Below are positions 17,168-24,377 of a DNA stretch of 24,377 nt, piece by piece; the stretch's first letter is position 1; every line of letters begins with the position of its first letter. Made by a program: the position numbers and the translations under genes. This DNA is from Pseudomonadota bacterium (GTDB lineage: Bacteria > Pseudomonadota > Alphaproteobacteria > Caulobacterales > Caulobacteraceae): the NCBI GenBank assembly GCA_023433585.1, contig JAEZCL010000072.1, positions 1-24,377 of the forward strand, in the 5' to 3' direction. The notes under the pieces were generated by a model that saw only the letters and a list, made by a program, of their open reading frames with translations, was not told the origin of the DNA and searched no databases.

Positions 17168-18064
17168 TTGCGCGCCAGCATCAACGCACTGACGGCGGCA
17201 TTGATCGTGGGGGTGGTCCTGGGCCTGGCCCTGACGCCGGACGGTCGCGCCTGGCTGCGCAACCCGACCCTGATGCTGGGATCGGCCAACGCCTCGGCGA
17301 GCCCGCCTTCGCCGACGGGCGTTCCCGTCACCGCCGCTGCGGCGCCGGCCGCCCCGATCGAAATCGTCCGCGCCGCCCCGTCGGTCACGCCGCTGGACCG
17401 CCGCATGGCCCAGGGCGAACTGGTCGTCGGGGTCATCGGGGATTCCATGGCCGACGGCCTGTGGACGGGCCTTTACCGCGACCTGCGCGGCGCGCGCGGC
17501 GTGCGGGTGGTGCGCATGGCCGAGGTCTCCACCGGCCTGTCGCGCTATGACTATGTGAACGTCCAGGAAAAGACCGCCCGGCAACTGCGGGAACAGCCCA
17601 TCGACGCGGCCGTGGTCATGTTCGGAACCAACGACGCCCAGGCCATCGAGCATGAGGGCGAGATCCACCCCTTCGGCTCGCCCGGCTGGCGCCAGATCTA
17701 CGCCCGGCGCGTGGATGATCTGGTGGCCCTGCTGCGCGCCAATGACGTGATGGTCTATTGGGTGGGTCTGCCGCGCATGAAGCGCGCCGTCTTCGATGAC
17801 CGCATGACCCTCATCAACGATCTGGTGGCCGAGCGCATGGACGCCCTGGACGTGCCCTATGTGGAGACCGTCGGCCTGACCTCGGACGCGCAGGGGGCCT
17901 ATGACGCCTATCTGACCGCTGCGGACGGTCGTCGGCGGCTGATGCGCGCCCACGACGGCATCCACATGTCCACGGCCGGCTATCTGACCCTGGCCGAACC
18001 GGTTCTGGCCCGGCTGCGGGCCGACGCCGGCCTGACGGATGAAACGGCAGAGGCCGGGGCTTGA
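17168..18064 (+). CDS. SGNH hydrolase, DUF459-like, membrane-anchored periplasmic
   Basis: This 298-residue protein has an N-terminal signal anchor (ALTAALIVGVVLGLAL, about 7-22) and an Ala/Pro linker to residue 75. The SGNH domain follows: block I GDSMADG (91-97, Ser93 nucleophile), block III GTND (153-156) and block V DGIH (263-266, Asp263 and His266). The DUF459 type fits best. The start is a TTG at 17168; no ATG or GTG occurs in frame between it and the upstream stop at 17105, and GGAAGGG sits directly before it, closer than usual, so the start is uncertain. It overlaps the next gene by 4 bases (TTGA). With the second SGNH protein and the MBOAT it probably transfers or removes O-acetyl groups on an envelope polymer. 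Confidence 0.85.
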   Translation: MRASINALTAALIVGVVLGLALTPDGRAWLRNPTLMLGSANASASPPSPTGVPVTAAAAPAAPIEIVRAAPSVTPLDRRMAQGELVVGVIGDSMADGLWTGLYRDLRGARGVRVVRMAEVSTGLSRYDYVNVQEKTARQLREQPIDAAVVMFGTNDAQAIEHEGEIHPFGSPGWRQIYARRVDDLVALLRANDVMVYWVGLPRMKRAVFDDRMTLINDLVAERMDALDVPYVETVGLTSDAQGAYDAYLTAADGRRRLMRAHDGIHMSTAGYLTLAEPVLARLRADAGLTDETAEAGA

Positions 18065-19314
18065 GCCTGTCCCGGCTGGCCGGGCTGGCCGGGCTGGCTG
18101 CGGCGATCCTGACGGCCGTCGCCGCCCATGCCCAGGATGACATGATCGATTCCCCGCCCGTTCCGACCCTCCAACAGCCTCAGGCCCTTGAGCGATTCTT
18201 CACGGCTCTGGACCGCGCCCAGGCGGGCGAGGGCGAGCGGCCGGTGCATATCCTGCAGCTGGGCGACAGCCATACGGCGGGCGACCTGATCTCCGCCTCG
18301 CTGCGCTCGCGGCTGCAGAACCTGATCGGCCGGGGCGGCCGGGGCGCCCTGCCGCCCGGCAAGCCCTACGCGCTCTATCAGCCGCGACAGGTCGAAATCT
18401 TCGAGCAGGGCTGGACCACGACGGCGCCCGCGCCGGGGACCAGCGCCATGTCGGGGGTGGGGCTGAGTGGCGCGCGCACCCTGGTCTGGGGCGGCGGCGC
18501 GACGCTGCGCATCGAGGCGGAGGGGTCGGCCGCCTTCGACCGCATCGTCCTGTGCGCCGCGTCCGGACCGGCGGCGGGCGAGCTGATCGTGCGCGCCCAC
18601 CACGGCGAGACGCGGGTGGATTTCCGCGACGCGGTTCCCGGCGCGGCCTGCCGCGAGGTGCGCCTCAACGATCCGACGCGGGCGGTGGTCCTCGTCGGCG
18701 GCGCGGCGGCGGTCGAGCTGCATTCCGTGGCGCTGTTCGCGGACCGCCCCGGCGTGGCGGTGTCGTCGCTCGGCGTGATCGGCGCCACCCTGTCCGACCT
18801 GGCCGCGCGCGACCTGCCGATGGTGCGCGCCGAGCTCGAGGCCTGGCGCCCGGACCTGATCCTGTTGGCCTTCGGCACCAACGAGGGCTTCGACCCGTTC
18901 CTGGACCTCGGCGTCTACGAGGCCCGTCTGCGCGGCCAGATCGCGCGGTTCCGCAGCCTGGCGCCTTACGCCGACCTGATGATCCTGGGCGCGCCCGACG
19001 CCATGCGCTCCGAAGGCGGCGGGACTTGCGAGGCCGACCCGGAGACCCGCTGGCGGGCGCCGCGCGAGCTGGTTCTGGTCCGGGACGTGCAGCGCCGGGT
19101 CGCCGCCGACACGGGTGTGGCGTTCTGGGACTGGCATGGACGGATGGGCGGAGACTGTTCTGCGCACAGGCTGGCCACGGCGATGGAGCCGCTGATGCGC
19201 GGCGACCATGTGCATTTCAACTCCGCCGGAGGCGACTGGATCGGACAGATGCTGTTCGAGGATCTGACCGCCGCCTGGCGCGCGAGGGCCGCACCGGCCG
19301 CCGCGGAGGAATAG
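18061..19314 (+). CDS. Exported SGNH hydrolase with a beta-rich insert, probable O-acetyltransferase/esterase
   Basis: This 417-residue protein has a cleavable-looking signal peptide (1-25, ending AAHAQ). The SGNH domain is split. Block I GDSHTAGD is at 68-75 (Ser70); a beta-rich insert of about 120 residues follows (about 105-235, with WGGGATLRIEAEG and TRAVVLVGGAAAVELHSVALF); then come SSLGVIGAT (block II), GTNEG (272-276) and DHVH (382-385, Asp382 and His385). An insert between blocks I and II is known in PatB/Ape-type peptidoglycan O-acetyl enzymes, and AlgX-like proteins act with MBOAT partners. Which polymer is modified is open. The TTG start overlaps the upstream TGA (TTGA), giving coupling. 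The MBOAT gene starts 3 bases after the stop. Confidence 0.85.
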   Translation: MSLSRLAGLAGLAAAILTAVAAHAQDDMIDSPPVPTLQQPQALERFFTALDRAQAGEGERPVHILQLGDSHTAGDLISASLRSRLQNLIGRGGRGALPPGKPYALYQPRQVEIFEQGWTTTAPAPGTSAMSGVGLSGARTLVWGGGATLRIEAEGSAAFDRIVLCAASGPAAGELIVRAHHGETRVDFRDAVPGAACREVRLNDPTRAVVLVGGAAAVELHSVALFADRPGVAVSSLGVIGATLSDLAARDLPMVRAELEAWRPDLILLAFGTNEGFDPFLDLGVYEARLRGQIARFRSLAPYADLMILGAPDAMRSEGGGTCEADPETRWRAPRELVLVRDVQRRVAADTGVAFWDWHGRMGGDCSAHRLATAMEPLMRGDHVHFNSAGGDWIGQMLFEDLTAAWRARAAPAAAEE

Positions 19315-19317
19315 CCG

Positions 19318-20721
19318 ATGCTGTTCCCCACCATGGCGTTCGGGATCTTCTTCCTGTTCGTCTATTTCACCGCCTGGTCGCTGGACCGCGAGAACGGGCG
19401 GCGCAAGATCTTCCTCTTGTTGGCCAGCTGGTTCTTCTACGCCCAGTGGGACTGGCGCTTCGTCGGTCTGCTGATCTTCAGCGCCCTTCTGAACTGGGGC
19501 GTGGCGGCCCTGATCGCGGCCAGTGACGACGACCGGCGGCGCAAGCTGCTGGTGGGGCTGGGCGTGGCCGCCAACCTGACCATCCTGGGCTTCTTCAAAT
19601 ACTACGGCTTCTTCGTGGAGCAGGCGGTCGAGCTGCTGAACCAGTTCGGCTGGGACCGGGACGCGCCGCTGCTGCAGATCGTCCTGCCCATCGGCATCTC
19701 GTTCTTCACCTTCCAGGGCATCAGCTATGTGGTGGACGTGCACCGGCGAAAGACGCCGCCGGCGCGTTCCCTGGTGGACGTCATGCTGCTGATGTCCTTC
19801 TTCCCGCACCTGGTGGCCGGGCCCATCGTGCGCGCCTCGGACCTGCTGCCCCAGTTCGCGCGTGTGCCGCGCCTGAGCCGTGAGATGGCGGCCCACGGCC
19901 TGTTGCTGATCGCCTGGGGCCTGTTCAAGAAGACGGTGATCGCCTCGGAGCTGGCCGTGCGCATCGTCGATCCGGTGTTCTTCGACCCGTCGGCTTACGG
20001 CGCGGTGGACATCGCGGCGGCGACCTATGCCTATGCCGTCCAGATCTATTGCGACTTCTCGGCCTATTCGGACATGGCCATCGGGCTGGCGGCGCTGCTC
20101 GGCTATTCGTTCCCCCGAAACTTCGACCAGCCCTATCGCGCCCACTCCATGCAGCAGTTCTGGCGGCGCTGGCACATCAGCCTGTCCAGCTGGCTGAGGG
20201 ACTATCTCTATGTGCCGCTGGGGGGCGGGCGAAAGGGGCTGGTGTCGTCCTGCGTCAACATCATGGTGACGATGCTGCTGGGCGGGCTATGGCACGGGGC
20301 GGCCTGGACCTTCATCGCCTGGGGCGCCCTGCACGGCGCGGTCCAGGCGGTCGAACGGGTATGGCGTCATTTCCGAGACGGGAAGGCGGGCCTGCCCCAC
20401 TGGCTGGGGGTCATCGTCACCTTCCACATCGTCTGCCTGGGCTGGATCCTGTTCCGGGCCGAGAGTTTCGACCTGGCGCTGCAGATGCTTCAGGGCCTGA
20501 CCCGCATGGCCCCGGTCCTGGCGTTGACGCCGTTCCTGCTGGCGCTGATCGCGGGCGGGATCGCCATGCACTGGCTGCCGCCGCGCGCGGTGGAGGGCCT
20601 GGCCGTCCGGCTCAAGGCGGCGCCGGCGATCACCCTGGGCGTGCTGGTGGGGATCATGATCCTGCTGGTCGAGGCCATGCGCCCGGACGGCGTGGCCCCC
20701 TTCATCTATTTCCAGTTCTAG
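19318..20721 (+). CDS. MBOAT membrane O-acyltransferase, AlgI/PatA-like
   Basis: This 467-residue polytopic inner-membrane protein (about ten hydrophobic segments from residue 4 to the C-terminus) should carry acetyl groups across the membrane for transfer to a periplasmic polymer. MBOAT hallmarks are FFTFQGISYVVDV (129-141), FFPHLVAGPI (161-170), YCDFSAYSDMAIG (244-256), the FWRRWHISLSSWLRDYLYVPLGG block (281-303, His286) and the catalytic GGLWHGAAW with His326. GGAGGA (19305-19310) lies 7 bases before the ATG, within the end of the upstream gene. No alginate, cellulose or other polysaccharide synthesis gene is in the window, so the acceptor is unknown. The gene ends just before a large inverted repeat. 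Confidence 0.93.
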   Translation: MLFPTMAFGIFFLFVYFTAWSLDRENGRRKIFLLLASWFFYAQWDWRFVGLLIFSALLNWGVAALIAASDDDRRRKLLVGLGVAANLTILGFFKYYGFFVEQAVELLNQFGWDRDAPLLQIVLPIGISFFTFQGISYVVDVHRRKTPPARSLVDVMLLMSFFPHLVAGPIVRASDLLPQFARVPRLSREMAAHGLLLIAWGLFKKTVIASELAVRIVDPVFFDPSAYGAVDIAAATYAYAVQIYCDFSAYSDMAIGLAALLGYSFPRNFDQPYRAHSMQQFWRRWHISLSSWLRDYLYVPLGGGRKGLVSSCVNIMVTMLLGGLWHGAAWTFIAWGALHGAVQAVERVWRHFRDGKAGLPHWLGVIVTFHIVCLGWILFRAESFDLALQMLQGLTRMAPVLALTPFLLALIAGGIAMHWLPPRAVEGLAVRLKAAPAITLGVLVGIMILLVEAMRPDGVAPFIYFQF

Positions 20722-20751
20722 ACGGGGAGGATGAGTGCCATGTCTTGTAAT

Positions 20752-20887
20752 CCGTCATCCTCGGGCTTGTCCCGAGGACCCATGGTGGAACCGGGCTGGA
20801 ATGGAGAGCCTTTCATTCAGCGCCTGAACGGTCGCCGGTCGTGCGGGCCTCTCCGATGGGTCCTCGGGACAAGCCCGAGGATGACGG
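20752..20887. repeat. 136-bp element with perfect 32-bp inverted repeats
   Basis: Positions 20752-20783 and 20856-20887 are exact inverse copies over 32 bases. Each arm contains its own hairpin (left: CCTCGGG 20759-20765 with CCCGAGG 20771-20777). The 72-base centre shows no gene. Arms of this kind (CTCGGGACAAGCCCGAGGATGACGG) recur between genes in many alphaproteobacteria. Behind the MBOAT gene it may end the transcript. Confidence 0.85.
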
Positions 20888-20915
20888 GATGTGAATTCAA
20901 GGGAAGGCGTTTGTG

Positions 20916-21416
20916 ATGGACCCGCGCGATCCTCCCGAACCGAACGACGAACCAGGGCCTTTTCCAGAGGGACAGGGGCCGTTCGACCCCTTCCCGCCGC
21001 GCGGCCGGGAGATGGCGCCCGCGCCCGATGACCGCAACGACTGGATCGAGGGGGCCGATCCGCACGACCTGCCCACGCGCGAGCCGCGCCTGATCGCGCT
21101 CGGCCGCTACGCCTTCCCGCCCGAGGCGCCCCTGGACGAGGAAGGCGAGGCCGCCCGCGACCGCCGCTGGGCCAGCCGAACCATCATGGTCGCCGCCCTG
21201 TTCCTGCTGGTGTTCAACAGCGTCTCCATCACCTCATGGGCCGGCCGGCAGGAGCCGGGCTGGATCACCTCGACCGTCCAGCAGCTGGGCGACGTCTGGA
21301 CCGCCCAGATCGGCCAGCTGGGCGCCGACCAGCCGCGCCGGGGTGTGCGTGAAGCCTATGAGGCGGCGCGGGACCGGCGCTTCATCGGCCAGGACGCCGC
21401 CGACCCGCCGACCTGA
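20916..21416 (+). CDS. Small single-pass membrane protein, hypothetical
   Basis: This 166-residue protein has a long proline- and acid-rich N-terminal half (1-85, without cysteines), one transmembrane segment (about 89-107, IMVAALFLLVFNSVSITSW) and a short C-terminal part with WITSTVQQLGDVWTAQIGQLG and a basic helix (REAYEAARDRR). The positive charge before the segment (ARDRRWASR) suggests the N-terminus is cytoplasmic and the C-terminus periplasmic. I prefer the ATG at 20916, 8 bases after GGAAGG; a GTG at 20913 would add one residue. I do not recognise the family. It is followed after 64 bases by the S9 protease gene. Confidence 0.72.
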   Translation: MDPRDPPEPNDEPGPFPEGQGPFDPFPPRGREMAPAPDDRNDWIEGADPHDLPTREPRLIALGRYAFPPEAPLDEEGEAARDRRWASRTIMVAALFLLVFNSVSITSWAGRQEPGWITSTVQQLGDVWTAQIGQLGADQPRRGVREAYEAARDRRFIGQDAADPPT

Positions 21417-21480
21417 ACCGCTTGACCCCGTCTGCGCGCGCCCTAGCTTGGCGGCGTTCAGACGGTTCAGAGAGTTCTTC

Positions 21481-23957
21481 ATGCACAAGCGGTTCATCAC
21501 CGGCGCGGCTTCCGCCGCCGCCCTGCTCGCGGTGGTCCTGGCGCCCGTCGCCCTGGCTCCCACGGCCTCGGCCCAGGACGCGCCGACCTATCGCCTGCCC
21601 CCCGCGCCCATCGCCCAGATTCTGGACGCTGAACCCGCGCCGGTCCCCAGCATCAGCCCGGACCGCGCGACCCTGGCCCTGCTGGGCCGTTCGAACCTGC
21701 CCCCCATCGCCGAGGTGGCCGAGGCCGACCTGCGCCTGGCCGGATACCGCATCAATCCGCGCAACAACGGCCCGGCCAACAGCCGCACGGCCTGGCTGAC
21801 CGGCCTGACCTTCCAGGACGTGGCCACGGGCGAACAGCGCGTCGTGGCGCTCCAGCCCGGCCAGCGTTTCATCGCCGGGGGCTGGTCGCCGGATTCCCGC
21901 TTCATGGCCTTCCTCAGCGATGCGCCGGACGGTCTTGAACTGTGGGTGGCCGAGGCCGCGACCGGCCAGGCGCGCCGCCTGACCGGCCCGGTCGTCAACG
22001 CCGCCTTCAACACCGCCCTGGACTGGACGCCCGACAGCGCGGCGGTCCTGGCCCGTCTGATCCCCGAAGGTCGGGGTCCGGCGCCGGACGTCGCCGTCGC
22101 CCCGACCGGCCCGGTGATCGAGGAGACGACCGGCCAGGCGGCGCCCAACCGCACCTATCAGGATCTGCTGTCCACGCCGGGCGACCAGCGCCTGTTCGAC
22201 CACTATTTCACCAGCCGCCTGGCCCTGGTCCCGGTGGACGGATCGCCCGCCCGCCCGGTGGGCGAGGCCGGGGTCATCAGCGGCTTCGCCGTCTCCCCCG
22301 ACGGCCGTCACATCCTCCAGACGCGGCTGAAGCGGCCCTACAGCTACAATGTCCCCGCCCGCCTGTTCCCGGCCGAGATCACGGTCACGGACCTGACCGG
22401 CCGGGTCGTGCATCAGGTCGCCGACCTGCCCCTGCGCGACAATGTGCCGACGCCGTTCGATTCGGTGGCCGAGGGCCCGCGCTCGGTCCAGTGGCGCGCC
22501 GACGCCCCCGCCACCCTGGTCTGGGCCGAGGCCCAGGACGGCGGTGATTCCCGCGTACCCGCCGAGGTGCGCGACCGCGTGTTCATGCAGGCCGCGCCCT
22601 TCGACCAGGCGCCGACGGTCCTGATCGACCTGAACGAGCGCTATGCGGGGGTGACCTGGGGCCGCGATGACCTGGCCATGGTGTCGTCCCGCTGGTTCAA
22701 CACCCGTCACGAGACCCGCTGGCTGACGGACCCGTCCGATCCGGGCCAGGGACGCCTCTTGCTCGAGCGCAATTATCAGGACCGCTACAACGACCCCGGC
22801 TCGCCCATGACGCGCCCGACGCCCGAGGGCTTCCGCGTCATGCACCTGACGCCGGACGGCGCGGGCGTGTTCACCACCGGCGCGGGCGCGACGCGCCAGG
22901 GCGCCTTCCCGTTCCTGGGCCGTATGGACCTGGCCTCGGGCGAGACCGAGCGCCTGTGGACGTCGTCACAGACCCACTATGAGACCATCGCCGGCCTGCT
23001 GGACGAAGAGGGCCGGGTGCTGCTGACCCGGCGCGAAAGCCTGACCGAGCCGCCGAACCTCTATGTCCGTGATCTGAGCCGCGAGGACGTCCGGGCGGTC
23101 ACCCGCTTTCCGGACCCGGCGCCTCAGCTGGCCGAGGCCACGCGCGAAACCATCGCCTACACCCGCGCCGACGGCGTGCAGCTGTCCGGCACGCTCTATC
23201 TGCCCGCCGGTTACGACGCGGCGCGCGACGGGCCGCTGCCCCTTCTGATGTGGGCCTATCCGGCCGAGTTCACCGACGCCGCCGTGGCCGGTCAGGTGGT
23301 GGACACCGGCAACCGCTTCGTGCGGCCGGGCGGCTCCAGCCACCTGTTCCTGCTGACGCAAGGGTTCGCCGTCCTGGACAACCCCTCCATGCCCATCGTC
23401 GGCGTCGACGGGGTCGAGCCCAACGACACCTATGTGGAGCAGCTGGTGGCCAGCGCCCAGGCGGCGGTGGACGCGGTGGTCGAGCGCGGCGTGGCCGATC
23501 GCGGCCGCATCGCCGTGGGCGGGCACAGCTACGGCGCCTTCATGACCGCGAATCTCTTGGCCCATTCCGACCTGTTCCGCGCCGGGATCGCCCGCTCCGG
23601 CGCCTATAACCGCACCCTGACGCCCTTCGGCTTCCAGGCCGAACAGCGCACCTATTGGGAGGCGCCGGAGACCTACAACCTCATGAGCCCCTTCATGCAC
23701 GCCCACCGGATCAACGAGCCGATCCTGCTGATCCACGGAGCGGACGACTCCAACTCGGGCACCTTCCCCGTGCAGTCGGAGCGTTTCTACGCCGCGCTCA
23801 AGGGCCACGGCGCGGCGGCCCGCTACGTGGTCCTGCCCGCCGAGGCCCACGGCTACCGCGCCCGTGAATCGGTGATGCACACCCTGTGGGAGATGACCGA
23901 CTGGCTGAACCGCCACGTCCGCGACGCGGCGCCGTCCGCAGATTCAGGGGAGGACAA

Positions 23958-23967
<10 letters not shown>
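21481..23967 (+). CDS. Secreted S9-family serine peptidase, glutamyl endopeptidase-like (S9D)
   Basis: This 828-residue protein has a signal peptide (1-31, ending PTASAQ). A beta-propeller region (about 50-560) is followed by an alpha/beta-hydrolase catalytic domain. The nucleophile is Ser683 in GGHSYGAFM, the acid is Asp755 or Asp756 in HGADDSNSGTFPVQSE and the base is His790 in EAHGYRARESVMH. The last two motifs closely match the chloroplast glutamyl endopeptidase (CGEP) type, which points to cleavage after glutamate in oligopeptides, most likely in the periplasm. I chose the ATG at 21481 because the signal peptide begins there; the frame is open back to 21343 inside the previous gene. The last codons overlap the 3' end of the opposing tRNA-Lys by 10 bases, and the stop TGA is part of the tRNA acceptor stem. 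Confidence 0.92.
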
Positions 23968-24033
<66 letters not shown>

Positions 24034-24114
24034 GGACCATCGTCATGCTCGGCGTCGCAAGATCGGCGCCGCGCCGGGCGTCCCGGAACGGGAACGCCTT
24101 GGCGAAGGGCGCTC

Positions 24115-24143
24115 CACATACGGGGTCGCGGGTGCTTTCGCAA
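24115..24143 (-). promoter_or_regulatory. Promoter of tRNA-Lys
   Basis: On the minus strand TTGCGA (24143-24138) and TATGTG (24120-24115) are separated by exactly 17 bases, a good housekeeping-type promoter. The transcript would begin near 24108, giving a tRNA leader of about 75 bases. Confidence 0.6.
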
Positions 24144-24190
24144 GCCTTTTGCGTCGGTCATGATGCGGGGGTTCTTCTGGAGGGAGCGCG

Positions 24191-24377
24191 ATGGCCCGGC
24201 GGGATCTCAGCGGCGCGGTGGACTTCTCGGTGCTGGAGCGGACCACGGGCGCAGACACGGCCGTGGCGGAGGAGGTGCTGGCCCTGTTCGTGGAGCAGGC
24301 CGGCATCTGGTCGCCCATGCTGGAGACGGCGAGCGAGGGCTGGCGCGACGCGGCCCATACGCTGCGCGGCGCGGCGG
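24191..24377 (+). CDS. Hpt-domain protein, 3' end cut by window edge
   Basis: An ATG at 24191 with GGAGGGA about 5 bases upstream opens a frame of 62 codons that reaches the window edge without a stop. The protein starts MARRDLSGAVDFSVLERTTG, then EEVLALFVEQAGIWSPMLE and WRDAAHTLRGAA. The last block is the histidine phosphotransfer motif (H-x-L-[RK]-G-A/S), with His56 as the likely phosphorylated residue. This is a typical small Hpt protein that would pass phosphate between a hybrid kinase and a response regulator. Its partners are not in the window. Confidence 0.8.
   Translation, partial: MARRDLSGAVDFSVLERTTGADTAVAEEVLALFVEQAGIWSPMLETASEGWRDAAHTLRGAA

Noticed and set aside
17980..20175. Minus-strand open frame of 731 codons across the SGNH and MBOAT genes
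   Set aside because: Antisense shadow of well-recognised genes, rich in Gln/His/Arg/Gly, without motifs.
20731..20916. Plus-strand ORF of 61 codons before the small membrane protein
   Set aside because: It is made almost entirely of the 32-bp inverted repeat and its core. Such repeat-derived frames are common and carry no coding signal.
24043..24318. Minus-strand ORF of 91 codons near the right edge
   Set aside because: It is antisense to the Hpt gene and covers the tRNA promoter; there is no SD or recognisable domain.

Overview
The window is high-GC (roughly 70 percent), densely packed chromosomal DNA that looks like an alphaproteobacterium of the order Caulobacterales, most likely Brevundimonas or a close relative. 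This rests on the chvI-chvG-hprK-EIIA-HPr gene order, the protein sequences, the codon bias and the style of the intergenic palindromic repeats. I identified it by eye, without a database search.

Layout. (1) 1-5180: a partial conserved hypothetical gene (minus strand) diverges from a compact plus-strand operon encoding the ChvI/ChvG two-component system and the nitrogen-type PTS regulatory branch (short HPr kinase HprK, an EIIA of the mannose family, HPr). A terminator hairpin follows HPr. (2) 5304-7606: the arginine genes argD and argF, separated by a composite inverted-repeat element. (3) 7603-9240: a Tat-exported serine hydrolase of the beta-lactamase/class C family (minus strand), tail-to-tail with argF. 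(4) 9413-12001: the disaggregase ClpB. (5) 12002-13265: a clearly lower-GC stretch holding one gene, a probable PUA/EVE-like plus GIY-YIG-type (T5orf172/MUG113-like) nuclease. It is the best candidate for recently acquired, possibly defensive, DNA. (6) 13266-16785: a YCII-like protein, a YaiI/YqxD (UPF0178) protein, an acidic helical hypothetical protein, and the scoA-scoB pair for succinyl-CoA:3-ketoacid CoA transferase. (7) 17168-20721: three coupled genes, two exported SGNH hydrolases and an AlgI-like MBOAT membrane acyltransferase, forming a probable O-acetylation system for an envelope polymer. (8) 20916-23967: a small single-pass membrane protein and a secreted S9-family glutamyl-endopeptidase-like protease. 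(9) 23958-24377: tRNA-Lys(CTT) on the minus strand, overlapping the protease stop codon, then the start of a Hpt phosphotransfer protein cut by the window edge.

Most genes are ordinary chromosomal genes. The parts that deserve a second look are the low-GC nuclease gene and its promoter/operator, the O-acetylation trio, the small SD-bearing ORF coupled to the EIIA gene, the terminator placed just before argD, and four families of large intergenic inverted repeats. No CRISPR array, transposase, integrase or rRNA gene was seen.
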